The notes below the pieces were generated by a model, which saw nothing but the letters and a program-made list of their open reading frames with translations, searched no databases and was not told the origin of the DNA. 64,000 bases of DNA, taken from assembly GCA_003279845.1 (NCBI GenBank), contig QCGP01000004.1, positions 62,001 through 126,000 on the forward strand. Direction: 5' to 3'. Position numbers and translations under genes: made by a program. Below, piece after piece: positions 30,661 through 38,459 of the stretch; position 1 is the stretch's first letter, and every line of letters begins with the position of its first letter. The DNA is from Prochlorococcus sp. AG-388-F11 (lineage in GTDB: Bacteria; Cyanobacteriota; Cyanobacteriia; PCC-6307; Cyanobiaceae).

Positions 30661-30822
30661 TCACTTTTTAGGATGACTTTGGATAACTTTTTGAAATTTA
30701 TAAACTCCCTCGGCGGTATTTAGGTTATAGAAATTTAAATTCAAATGACTGCATTTGAAGCAATATGAATCCTTAATCTTATTACTTTCTCCACTTTGAA
30801 TTAGGGAAAATATAAATTTCAA
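30661..30822 (-). CDS. possible small ORF or gene remnant (53 codons, TTG start)
   Basis: An open frame of 53 codons preceded by a stop and beginning at TTG. The translation has a protein-like composition for this AT-rich region: SYCFKCSHLNLNFYNLN in the middle (CxxC) and AEGVYKFQKVIQSHPKK at the C-terminus. No ATG and no obvious ribosome-binding site are present. The local higher-GC island near 30700-30720 falls within this frame. It may be a small gene or the 3' end of a decayed one. Confidence 0.3.
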   Translation of the reverse strand: MKFIFSLIQSGESNKIKDSYCFKCSHLNLNFYNLNTAEGVYKFQKVIQSHPKK

Positions 30823-30916
30823 TAAACTTTAATTATTATTAAAAGAATTGAATTTTTTCTCAATTTTGAAAAAACTCTTTTTTAATAAAAGAAGTTATAA
30901 AGTTTAAGTTTTTTAA

Positions 30917-31733
30917 ATGATTAAGATGATCTCATTCATAAAAAAAATTAGACAGGGAAGTGGTTTTAAGTTAAGCATTATTATTAAATTATGTAAGTTA
31001 ATAAATTCATTCTCTAGTAAATTTGGGATAAATATTACAGTAAATCATTTTTACTCCCCAATTCCAAACATAAGAGAAATTAAAAAAGAAAGAATTGATA
31101 AAAGATGTAAATTTTCTCCCTTATCAGAACTCAGGATTATCTTTATTTGACTCCTATTTTCTTTATTCTTTCGTTAAAAGTAATATGCCAAAAAAAATAA
31201 TAGAAATAGGATGCGGAGAGACTACCAAAATAATTCAAAAGTCTATAGAAGAAAATAATATAAAATCCAAACATATTTGCATTGAACCTTACCCATCTTT
31301 TCCATTAAGTAAATTTTTATCTGAGAAAGGAAAATCAGTCGAACTAATAAATAAAAAAGTTCAAGAAATACCAATTGATATTTTTCATAACTGCGACTTT
31401 TTATTTATTGATTCAAGTCATGTAGTTAAAACTGATTCTGATGTCTTATACGAATTTTTTGAAATAATACCAAAACTGAAAAAAGACACCGTTATCCATT
31501 TTCACGATATTATGATTCCCTATGCATATTGGTTAGATTGGCATAAAGACGGCTCTCAATTTTGGAATGAATCATATTTTCTCCATTCTTTTTTAATGTA
31601 TAACAGCACTTGGGAAACTATTTTTTCATCTAGATTTTATCAACAAAATAAATTCTCTAATCTTAAAAAATATGCTCCTTTTTTACAAAAAAATCATAGA
31701 AATTCATCTTTCTACATTCAAAAAGTTAATTAA
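30917..31733 (+). pseudogene. class I SAM-dependent methyltransferase, frameshifted
   Basis: Two overlapping frames together make one protein. The first (30917-31150) encodes a basic start and HFYSPIPNIREIKKERIDKR, the lead-in usually found before this methyltransferase domain. The second frame (open from about 31095 to 31733) encodes IIEIGCGETTKI, which is SAM motif I, then FLFIDSSHVVKTDSD and VIHFHDIMIPYAYWLDWH. Continuity fits best if the shift occurs near 31120-31140 (SEL in frame one, then GLSLFDSYFLYSF in frame two), meaning one extra base in this sequence. Family members modify sugars or glycans in surface-polysaccharide clusters. It could be a real pseudogene or a base-calling error. 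Confidence 0.75.
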
Positions 31734-31872
31734 AAATAAAAGTTAATATTTTAATAATAACCATAATATAAATCTCAACTTATTTTATATTTCTCTCCAC
31801 CTTTTAAAAATAGATTTGCAATATCCTGAACTTATCTGAATTAAGGTTTTTGCTCAGATTTATTTCATAGAC

Positions 31873-31897
31873 AAAAAAGAGACCCTTTTAAGGTCTC
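31873..31897 (-). terminator. intrinsic terminator downstream of tRNA-Asn
   Basis: A GAGACC/GGTCTC stem (31879-31884 and 31892-31897) with a seven-base loop, followed on the minus strand by six T residues (31873-31878). It lies 28 bases past the tRNA-Asn 3' end. The plus-strand side has a weaker T-rich tail, so it may also help end transcription from the methyltransferase remnant. Confidence 0.8.
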
Positions 31898-31924
31898 CTG
31901 AATTTTTCTGTATCCTAAATTGAA

Positions 31925-31996
<72 letters not shown>

Positions 31997-32045
31997 ATAT
32001 AAACTGAATTTAGCTCTTTAAAGTGCCTTATGACAAGTAAAAATT

Positions 32046-32720
32046 TTAATTATATTTAAATTTTGACGGTTCTTGCCAACTAGATAAAAAACCATTTTTC
32101 AATTCCGCAACTGCATCAGCATAAGTTAATTCTTCATAACGGTGAGTAATCCATAAAGCGGACAAAGGTTTTTTATCATTACATGTAAGATTTTTTATTG
32201 TTTTTAAAACTTTTAATTGGCTTGTTTGATCAAGTAACGCGGTAGGCTCATCCAAAAGAATAAAATTTCTATTACTTATAAGAGCACAAGCTATAGTTAG
32301 GCGTTGTTTTTGCCCACCGCTTAAAGTATGAACTGGTCTTTTTGCAAAACCATTCAATCCAACCTGATCAAGGACATATTCAATTTTTTTGGCAATTTCA
32401 TAATCACTTAAATTTTGATTAATATTAATTAAAAGTTCGCTCCTACAATTTGGCATCAAAATTTGATGATCTGGGTTTTGAAATACCATACCAACATTTG
32501 CATTACAAAAAACACTTCCATGTTTGGGTTTAATTATTCCATTTATTAATTTTAAAAGAGTACTTTTTCCACTCCCATTTTTACCAACAACCATCCAAAA
32601 TCCAGGTTTTTTTATTTTAAAATTGCATTTAAAAATTAAATTTTCCTTTTTTTTTGGATATGAAAATGAGACATCTTTGAAATGTATGTGAGGTATTTGA
32701 TTTTCAAAAGAATCTCGCAT
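32046..32720 (-). CDS. ABC transporter ATP-binding protein, CbiO/EcfA type
   Basis: A 224-residue ATPase with Walker A VGKNGSGKST (about residues 43-52), Q-loop FQNPDHQIL, signature LSGGQKQRL, Walker B FILLDEPTALLD and a switch His (ITHRYEEL). The NPDHQ motif after the Q-loop is typical of cobalt/nickel/vitamin ECF-type ATPases. No transmembrane (EcfT) or substrate-binding (S) component is nearby, so its partner must be encoded elsewhere. The following gene on the same strand is a small conserved unknown 8 bases upstream. The transported substrate cannot be inferred. Confidence 0.85.
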   Translation of the reverse strand: MRDSFENQIPHIHFKDVSFSYPKKKENLIFKCNFKIKKPGFWMVVGKNGSGKSTLLKLINGIIKPKHGSVFCNANVGMVFQNPDHQILMPNCRSELLININQNLSDYEIAKKIEYVLDQVGLNGFAKRPVHTLSGGQKQRLTIACALISNRNFILLDEPTALLDQTSQLKVLKTIKNLTCNDKKPLSALWITHRYEELTYADAVAELKNGFLSSWQEPSKFKYN

Positions 32721-32728
32721 TAATAATA

Positions 32729-33001
32729 TTATTCTATGTTTAAAGAAAATCCAGGTCTTTTAGAACCTCCAGCTACTGATGATTTTTCATACATCTGAAC
32801 AGAAATAATTTCTTGAGTTCTAACAGTAATTAATTTGTCTTGCACTTTATCGCAGTTTAATTCAATCAAATTTGAAGTTTCTAAATTTTCATTCATAGAA
32901 TTCCTAATTTCATCATAAATTCTTTTAACATCCTCAAATTCTTTCTTCTGAATTGAAAGAGGAAAAGGTGAATATCTGAGACTTAGTTCCAGCGAATACA
33001 T
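32729..33001 (-). CDS. small conserved cyanobacterial hypothetical protein
   Basis: About 90 residues, starting MYSLELSLRYSPFPLSIQKKE and ending GGSKRPGFSLNIE. The beginning and end look like those of a small protein I associate with marine Synechococcus and Prochlorococcus, but no family name comes to mind. I use the ATG at 33001; a TTG start four codons upstream would only add MIII. No membrane segment. It lies 8 bases upstream of the ABC ATPase gene on the same strand and is divergent from cysK. Confidence 0.75.
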   Translation of the reverse strand: MYSLELSLRYSPFPLSIQKKEFEDVKRIYDEIRNSMNENLETSNLIELNCDKVQDKLITVRTQEIISVQMYEKSSVAGGSKRPGFSLNIE

Positions 33002-33149
33002 AATAATAATCAAAGCTACTTTTTATAATAATAAAATTATTACGTAGAAAGTTATATTAAATTAAATTCTTTTTCAAGACTTGTTTAAAGGAGTTTAAAT
33101 ACAATTATTATATATATAGAGATTTTTTCGCAATTTAAGTAATCATTTC

Positions 33150-34118
33150 ATGGAAATAGCAAATGATATAACTTCTCTAGTTGGAAATACCCCATTAGTT
33201 AAATTAAATCGAATCAGAAAATACTTTAATTGTTATCCAGAAATAATAGCCAAGCTTGAAAGTTTCAATCCATCAGCATCAGTTAAAGATAGAATTGCCT
33301 ATTCAATGTTATGTAAAGCAGAAGAAGAAGGATTGATAACGCCAGATAAAACAACCTTGATTGAAGCAACAAGTGGAAATACTGGCATCGCATTGGCAAT
33401 GGTTGCTGCAGCAAAAGGCTATAAATTGATATTAACTATGCCGGACACTATGAGTATTGAAAGAAGGGCAATGTTGAGAGCATATGGAGCTGAATTACAG
33501 CTTACACCAGGTAAAGAAGGAATGAAAGGAGCATTAGATTTAGCTAAAGAGTTATCTACAAGCATTTCTGATAGTTATCAATTTAATCAATTTGAAAACT
33601 TCGCTAATCCCGATATTCATGAAAGAACAACAGCTCAAGAAATATGGGCTCAATCTAATAATAATTTAGATGGACTCGTCACAGGAGTAGGAACAGGAGG
33701 AACAATTACTGGTTGTGCACGTTTTTTAAAAAAAGTTAATCCAAATTGCAAAATTTATGCAGTAGAGCCCAAAAAAAGTGCTGTCATTTCTGGAGAAACA
33801 GCAGGTTCTCATTCAATTCAAGGAATAGGAGCAGGCTTCGTACCAAAAGTACTGAATACTAAATTAATTGATGAAATTATCAAAATAGATGACGATGAAG
33901 CATTTTATTATGGACGTTTATTAGCTAGATTGGAAGGCCTTTTATCTGGCATCAGCAGCGGTGCAGCTTTAGCAGCAACTATAAAAATCAGTGAAAGGAA
34001 AGAACTAATAAATAAAAGATTGATAGTTATTCTTCCAAGTTTTGGTGAAAGATATTTATCAACAGCAATGTTTGAATCGAATACCTCAATTCAAGCCAGA
34101 AAAGATGGTTATCTTTAA
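33150..34118 (+). CDS. cysK: cysteine synthase A (O-acetylserine sulfhydrylase)
   Basis: PLP enzyme making cysteine from O-acetylserine and sulfide. The 322-residue protein has the PLP-lysine motif PSASVKDRIAYSM (Lys about residue 46), the substrate loop TSGNTGIALA, the phosphate-binding GVGTGGTITG and a GISSGAALAA segment. The length and motifs match CysK/CysM-type enzymes; the A form is the likelier. A 17-base gap separates it from the DnaJ-domain gene. Confidence 0.94.
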   Translation: MEIANDITSLVGNTPLVKLNRIRKYFNCYPEIIAKLESFNPSASVKDRIAYSMLCKAEEEGLITPDKTTLIEATSGNTGIALAMVAAAKGYKLILTMPDTMSIERRAMLRAYGAELQLTPGKEGMKGALDLAKELSTSISDSYQFNQFENFANPDIHERTTAQEIWAQSNNNLDGLVTGVGTGGTITGCARFLKKVNPNCKIYAVEPKKSAVISGETAGSHSIQGIGAGFVPKVLNTKLIDEIIKIDDDEAFYYGRLLARLEGLLSGISSGAALAATIKISERKELINKRLIVILPSFGERYLSTAMFESNTSIQARKDGYL

Positions 34119-34134
34119 TCAATAATTCATAAAA

Positions 34135-34812
34135 ATGGAAAATAATTTATATGAAGAATTAGGCCTTAAGAAAAATGCAACCAAAAGTGAAATTAAATCC
34201 TCATATCGTTCTTTAGTTAAGCAACATCACCCTGATACTGGCGGGAAAAAAGAACGATTTCTTGCAATACAAAATGCCTGGGAGACTCTAAATGACCCTA
34301 TCAAAAAAGAACAATATGATAAAAGTTTGCTCTCTTCCAGTGCATTATATGATTCATTAAATGAAAATTGGGAAGAAAAATTTAATTCAAAAAAATATAA
34401 TTCTTCAATCAAAGACAAAGAAGTTGAAAAATGGATTAAAGAAATTTATACTCCGATCAATAGATTAATTAGTCAAATAATTAAACCTTTGAACAGCGAA
34501 ATAAAAGAACTATCTGCAGACCCATATGATGACCAACTAATGGAAAATTTCTGCAATTACATAAGTCATTCACAAAAGAAAATAGAAAAAGTTGAAAAAA
34601 TTTATAACAAAAAAATAGTTCCAAAGTCTATTTCAGTTCTAGGCCTCAATCTTTATCATTGTTTTTCACAAGTTAAAGATGCTTTATCAGAATTTGATAG
34701 ATATACACAAGGATATGTGGATAATTATTTATTTGATGGTAAAGAAATGATCAAAGAAGCAAAAAGAATCCAATCAAAGATGTCTACAGACAAAAAAAAT
34801 AAAAACTTTTAG
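34135..34812 (+). CDS. J-domain protein
   Basis: A 225-residue protein with an N-terminal J domain (residues 3-62) containing the HPD tripeptide (KQHHPDTGG) that stimulates Hsp70 ATPase. The remainder is helical and charged with no Gly/Phe region or zinc finger, so this is a type III J protein with a specialised client. Following cysK with a short gap, it may be co-transcribed. A Cys pair in FCNYIS and YHCFSQ could be incidental. The client is unknown. Confidence 0.85.
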   Translation: MENNLYEELGLKKNATKSEIKSSYRSLVKQHHPDTGGKKERFLAIQNAWETLNDPIKKEQYDKSLLSSSALYDSLNENWEEKFNSKKYNSSIKDKEVEKWIKEIYTPINRLISQIIKPLNSEIKELSADPYDDQLMENFCNYISHSQKKIEKVEKIYNKKIVPKSISVLGLNLYHCFSQVKDALSEFDRYTQGYVDNYLFDGKEMIKEAKRIQSKMSTDKKNKNF

Positions 34813-34822
34813 ATATAAAAAT

Positions 34823-35059
34823 TTATTGAATATATTCTTTAAGTTGATCTAATTTAAACCAAACATCTGGCACAGGTCTGCGCCAGCGAACCTGAGCATA
34901 TTCCTCTTTAACTGAAAGAATCTCTCCAGGACCTTCAAAGACATAATTAGGTAGATCATTATCACTGGCTAACGCCTCGATACTTTTTATATAATTTTCT
35001 CTATCGACAAAAACTAAGCTTCCTTTCTTGAGAGGTTTCTTTGGAATAGAATCTGTCAT
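34823..35059 (-). CDS. ndhO: NAD(P)H-quinone oxidoreductase subunit O (NdhO)
   Basis: A small (78-residue) peripheral subunit of the NDH-1 hydrophilic arm, restricted to oxygenic phototrophs. The SH3-like fold core LKKGSLVFVDRENY, the YVFEGPGEILSV turn and AQVRWRRPVPDVWFKLDQLK are typical. NdhO is reported to restrain cyclic electron flow by destabilising the complex in Synechocystis. It converges on the J-domain gene. Confidence 0.92.
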   Translation of the reverse strand: MTDSIPKKPLKKGSLVFVDRENYIKSIEALASDNDLPNYVFEGPGEILSVKEEYAQVRWRRPVPDVWFKLDQLKEYIQ

Positions 35060-35195
35060 AATAAAGTCAACAAAGTTATTTGAAATCCATTATACAAAAA
35101 CTTGTTTGATAAATATTTAAAAAAATTGATAAAGGAATAATAATTACAAACCTCTTAAAAATTTAATAGCCTTAAAAGATAAATATCTACAGAAT

Positions 35196-36122
35196 ATGCA
35201 TCTTTTACTACTTGGCTGTACTGGATTTGTTGGTAAAGAATTAGTACCAACACTACTAAATGAAAATCATCAAATATGCATTGTTAGTAGAAAACCCATA
35301 AGTAAATTAAAGCTTGATTTAGATTTCAACAAATTTAAATTTTTACAAATAGATTTATCAAAAGAAAAAAACTGGAATAACGAAAATCTTCTAAATATCT
35401 TAAGAGAGACAGATGGAATTATTAATTTAATGGGAGAACCCATAGCAGAAAAAAAATGGACTTCTGCACAAAAAAAGGAGATTGAAAATAGTCGTATTAG
35501 CACTACGAAATTTATGATGAAGACCCTTAAAAATTTCAAAATCAACCCAAAAGTCATTCTAAATGGATCAGCAATAGGTTATTACGGTACAAGTTTGTCT
35601 TGTGAATTCACTGAAAACAGTATTGGAGGAAATGACTTTTTAGCTAATCTTTGCAAAAAATGGGAAGCGGTCGCTGCTGAAAAACCGTTTTTTTCAAGGT
35701 TAGTTATTTTTAGAATTGGAATTGTTCTAGAGGCAGATGGAGGAGCATTAGGAAAAATGCTTCCTATATTTAAATTAGGATTAGGTGGACCAATTGGAGA
35801 TGGTAAGCAATGGATGAGTTGGATTCATAGAAGTGATTTATGTGCATTAATTACTCAAGCATTAGTTGATAAAAAGTATTCAGGAGTATTTAATGCTGTT
35901 GCACCAAATCCAGTATTAATGAAAGACTTTTCTCAGACTTTAGGCAAATGTCTAAATAGACCTAATTTACTTCCAGTGCCTGGAGCGATTTTGAAAATAT
36001 TGTTAGGAGATGGAGCAAAAGTTGTATTAGAAGGACAAAAAGTAATAAGCAGTAAACTCAAAAATTATGATTTTAAATATCCTCTTCTTGAGAAAGCAAT
36101 TTACGCCTCCACCAAGAATTAA
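35196..36122 (+). CDS. NAD-dependent epimerase family protein (SDR39U1/YfcH-like)
   Basis: A 308-residue atypical extended short-chain dehydrogenase. The N-terminal nucleotide motif LLGCTGFVGKELVP is a TGxxGxxG form, INLMGEPIAEKKW and RISTTKFM are hallmarks of the TIGR01777 group, and the catalytic-like YYG (GSAIGYYG) and C-terminal DUF1731-type segment (LPVPGAILKILLGD) follow. Substrate unknown; plant and cyanobacterial members relate to the SulA/GC1 protein implicated in plastid division. Its 3' end overlaps the convergent membrane protein gene by 50 bases. Confidence 0.86.
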   Translation: MHLLLLGCTGFVGKELVPTLLNENHQICIVSRKPISKLKLDLDFNKFKFLQIDLSKEKNWNNENLLNILRETDGIINLMGEPIAEKKWTSAQKKEIENSRISTTKFMMKTLKNFKINPKVILNGSAIGYYGTSLSCEFTENSIGGNDFLANLCKKWEAVAAEKPFFSRLVIFRIGIVLEADGGALGKMLPIFKLGLGGPIGDGKQWMSWIHRSDLCALITQALVDKKYSGVFNAVAPNPVLMKDFSQTLGKCLNRPNLLPVPGAILKILLGDGAKVVLEGQKVISSKLKNYDFKYPLLEKAIYASTKN

Positions 36123-36342
36123 TACCGTTTATTAAAGCCCCAATAATAAGAATTGTTATTAATGGGACTATGAGAGGATTCCAAACTATCTGAATAAAAT
36201 GAATAAAAATAAATATCCCATTTAATTGCATGATTATTGCAAAAATAAAAAATATTGCAAAAAAAATTACTGTAAAAAAATTTATTAATAATAAATTGTC
36301 GATTATTTGTTTTAACTTATTTTGATTATTTTCGTTATTCAT
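36073..36342 (-). CDS. small two-helix membrane protein
   Basis: An 89-residue protein with two clear transmembrane helices (about residues 20-42 and 50-70) and a short cytoplasmic-looking tail (WWRRKLLSQEEDI). Function unknown. It shares 50 bases at its 3' end with the convergent SDR gene, and its ATG overlaps the upstream LpxB-like gene by eight bases on the same strand, so the two are probably translated together. Confidence 0.75.
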   Translation of the reverse strand: MNNENNQNKLKQIIDNLLLINFFTVIFFAIFFIFAIIMQLNGIFIFIHFIQIVWNPLIVPLITILIIGALINGINSWWRRKLLSQEEDI

Positions 36343-37531
36343 TTTTTATAACAGTATTCATATCATCAACCATCTTAAGACAAGCATCGTTTTCACCCAG
36401 TCTTTTTTTAGCATTTTCATTACATGAGATCATAAACTTCTTATTTATGTTTATCAGATATATTACTTTTATGATCAATTTTATTGTCTGATTTATTTGA
36501 TCATTCTTATCTTTATAATTGGAGGCACAAAAAACATATTTTCCAAGTAAACGTCTTTGCGCTTCCGCAAAAGATTTTGTAAATTGTGGACCTTTACCTT
36601 CAATCTGAATTACCGGCTTTCCTAATCCAATCGCTTGCTCTGCTGCAGTTCCTGCCATGCTGATACAGCATCTACTTTTCATTAATATTTTGTCAAAATT
36701 ATTCCAATATATATTAACCTCTAAAGATTTATATTGAAATTTCAAAAGATCCTTCTTTTTTTCTAGATTTAACCATCTTCTATTTTGAAATATCTCTTTT
36801 ATTTTTGATGAAGATAAAGCATTAACTAATGCAAAATTAAACTCAATTTTATGAAAATATCTTAAATCTGACAGTGCCTCTAATACATCCAAAATCAGAA
36901 CAAAATTATCTAAAATCTCGGGAAATCTACTGCCTGGAAATAATCCAATACTAAATTCAGATTTCTTTAATTCTTTGTTTCTAGAAAAAAATTTATCCAT
37001 AAATGGATTTCCTAAAAAAGTGACTTTCTTTTTTAATTGCAAAGTTAAATCATTAGCTGTTAGAGAATCTCTCGTATATATTTTTTTTGCCATTTGTGAG
37101 AGCAAGAAAAATTTAGAAGGCCATGGTAATTTTAACTTTCCTTCATAATGACTGGAATAAGCAACTAGATATGTAAAAAAATCTTTCTTACAAACCCATG
37201 CAAATGAAACTGGCACAATATCTCCAACTACAAAAAAATAATCATATTTTTTTCTTATTTTAAAAGTTAAACAGAATCTTCTTATAAGATAAAATATTTC
37301 TCCTCCAAATAACTCAGTTAATCTTCCCTTAAAAGAATTATAACCAATTCCTCCAGTCCTAAATTGTTTGGTTTTTCCAATAATCTTAATTTTTTCTTTT
37401 TCGTAATGGTTTCCTTTACCAACAATTGGTAAAGCATCAACAGAATAACCACTTTTAACTAATTGCTTAGCTATTAAACTCCCAGATAGATCTTCTCCAT
37501 GCCCATTACTTAATATTAAAATTTTAAACAA
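36335..37531 (-). CDS. LpxB-like glycosyltransferase-family protein (cyanobacterial TIGR03492 type)
   Basis: A 398-residue protein similar to lipid-A-disaccharide synthase. The N-terminus (LILSNGHGEDLSG) has the NGHGED motif of this cyanobacterial branch, and the C-terminal half carries the GT-B nucleotide-sugar motif CCISMAGTAAEQAIGLGKPVIQI. True LpxB functions in lipid A synthesis; this branch occurs in cyanobacteria and plants with unknown substrate, possibly a glycolipid. It begins with TTG at 37531, two bases after the TPR gene stop, and forms part of a small operon. Confidence 0.8.
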   Translation of the reverse strand: MFKILILSNGHGEDLSGSLIAKQLVKSGYSVDALPIVGKGNHYEKEKIKIIGKTKQFRTGGIGYNSFKGRLTELFGGEIFYLIRRFCLTFKIRKKYDYFFVVGDIVPVSFAWVCKKDFFTYLVAYSSHYEGKLKLPWPSKFFLLSQMAKKIYTRDSLTANDLTLQLKKKVTFLGNPFMDKFFSRNKELKKSEFSIGLFPGSRFPEILDNFVLILDVLEALSDLRYFHKIEFNFALVNALSSSKIKEIFQNRRWLNLEKKKDLLKFQYKSLEVNIYWNNFDKILMKSRCCISMAGTAAEQAIGLGKPVIQIEGKGPQFTKSFAEAQRRLLGKYVFCASNYKDKNDQINQTIKLIIKVIYLININKKFMISCNENAKKRLGENDACLKMVDDMNTVIKNE

Positions 37532-37532
37532 T

Positions 37533-37961
37533 TTAAAATTCCAACCATTTTTTAACTTTGATTAACTCAGGCCATTCTGGATATCTACTTAATCCGTCTT
37601 CAACAGATTCTTTCAACTCACTTTTCACATCAGGCATCATCATAGACATTTTTTTTATTAAATCAATATGAGCCCTAACACCTTTATTATTAGTAGCCAA
37701 AAGAGCTAAAGACAAATTCATTCTTGCTTGTGGATCTTGCTGATTTAATCGAACAGCTTGTCTAGCAGCTGCCAAAGCTTCTTCATTATTTTTCAAAAGT
37801 AATTGAAGCCATGATAGACAAGTCCATGCAGCAAAATGATTTGGTATATGCTGTATTATTTTTTGAAAATCCTGAACAATTGGAATTAAATCTTGCCCAG
37901 CTTTATATCTTGATAGAGCTGCATTAAAATCCTCTTCAATAGTATTAATTTCGTTATTCAT
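37533..37961 (-). CDS. TPR-repeat protein
   Basis: About 142 residues with at least two tetratricopeptide repeats (NHFAAWTCLSWLQLLLKNNEEALAAARQAVRLN, then DPQARMNLSLALLATNNK). The TPR consensus W-L/G-A pattern is clear. TPR proteins mediate protein interactions; the partner is unknown. I use the ATG at 37961 rather than the TTG at 37967, whose extra two codons would place the start inside the upstream stop region. It lies between the IscA-type gene and the LpxB-like gene. Confidence 0.83.
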   Translation of the reverse strand: MNNEINTIEEDFNAALSRYKAGQDLIPIVQDFQKIIQHIPNHFAAWTCLSWLQLLLKNNEEALAAARQAVRLNQQDPQARMNLSLALLATNNKGVRAHIDLIKKMSMMMPDVKSELKESVEDGLSRYPEWPELIKVKKWLEF

Positions 37962-37967
37962 TATCAA

Positions 37968-38360
37968 TTAAACTGCAAAGGAGCTTCCACAACCGCAAGT
38001 TTGAGAAGCATTAGGATTTACAAAATTAAAGCCACCGCCAATTAATTCTTTACTAAAATCTAATTGCATACCATAAATATATAAAAGACTTTTAGGATCA
38101 CAAACAACTTGAAAGTTTTGATCAGCTTTTAATGAATAATCATAAACTTTATCATCGGAATTTATTTCATTATTTCCTATAAAATCCATCGTATAACTCA
38201 TTCCACTACAACCCCCTGACCTCACTCCTACTCTAAGTGCTTTTTTATCACTTTGGTCCTTTAATAAGTTTGAAATTTGCTCTATAGCATCATTCGTGAT
38301 TAGGATACCTTTACCATCATCCGAATTCTTAATTTCCTGTTTAACTTCTACATTGTTCAT
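37968..38360 (-). CDS. A-type iron-sulfur carrier protein (IscA/SufA/HesB family)
   Basis: About 130 residues. The three conserved cysteines of the A-type carrier are present: GGCSGMSY (first) and the CGCGSS pair at the C-terminus. A 17-residue acidic N-terminal addition precedes the domain. These proteins accept and deliver Fe-S clusters; in cyanobacteria they may also respond to iron. ATG at 38360 chosen over TTG two codons upstream. Divergent from crtQ across a gap of about 100 bases. Confidence 0.92.
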   Translation of the reverse strand: MNNVEVKQEIKNSDDGKGILITNDAIEQISNLLKDQSDKKALRVGVRSGGCSGMSYTMDFIGNNEINSDDKVYDYSLKADQNFQVVCDPKSLLYIYGMQLDFSKELIGGGFNFVNPNASQTCGCGSSFAV

Positions 38361-38459
38361 AAACAAAAATTACCTACTATTTATAATATAAAAACTTAAA
38401 CGATAGGATGCATAGAACAAACAATATCCAAACTTGATTTGTTATAATTTTAAGAAAAA

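Larger units (their letters stand above)
30378..30916. other. very AT-rich intergenic stretch with possible gene remnants
   Basis: About 540 bases without a standard gene. It contains a 22-bp imperfect direct repeat (30488-30509 and 30566-30587), a minus-strand open frame without a start codon (30432-30620) and a minus-strand TTG-initiated frame of 53 codons (30661-30822). Together with the frameshifted methyltransferase next to it, this looks like a patch of decaying accessory DNA next to tRNA-Asn; that reading is inference. Confidence 0.5.

Noticed and set aside
30917-31733. Programmed frameshift in the methyltransferase
   Set aside because: No heptameric slippery site is evident near 31120-31140; a pseudogene or sequencing error is simpler.
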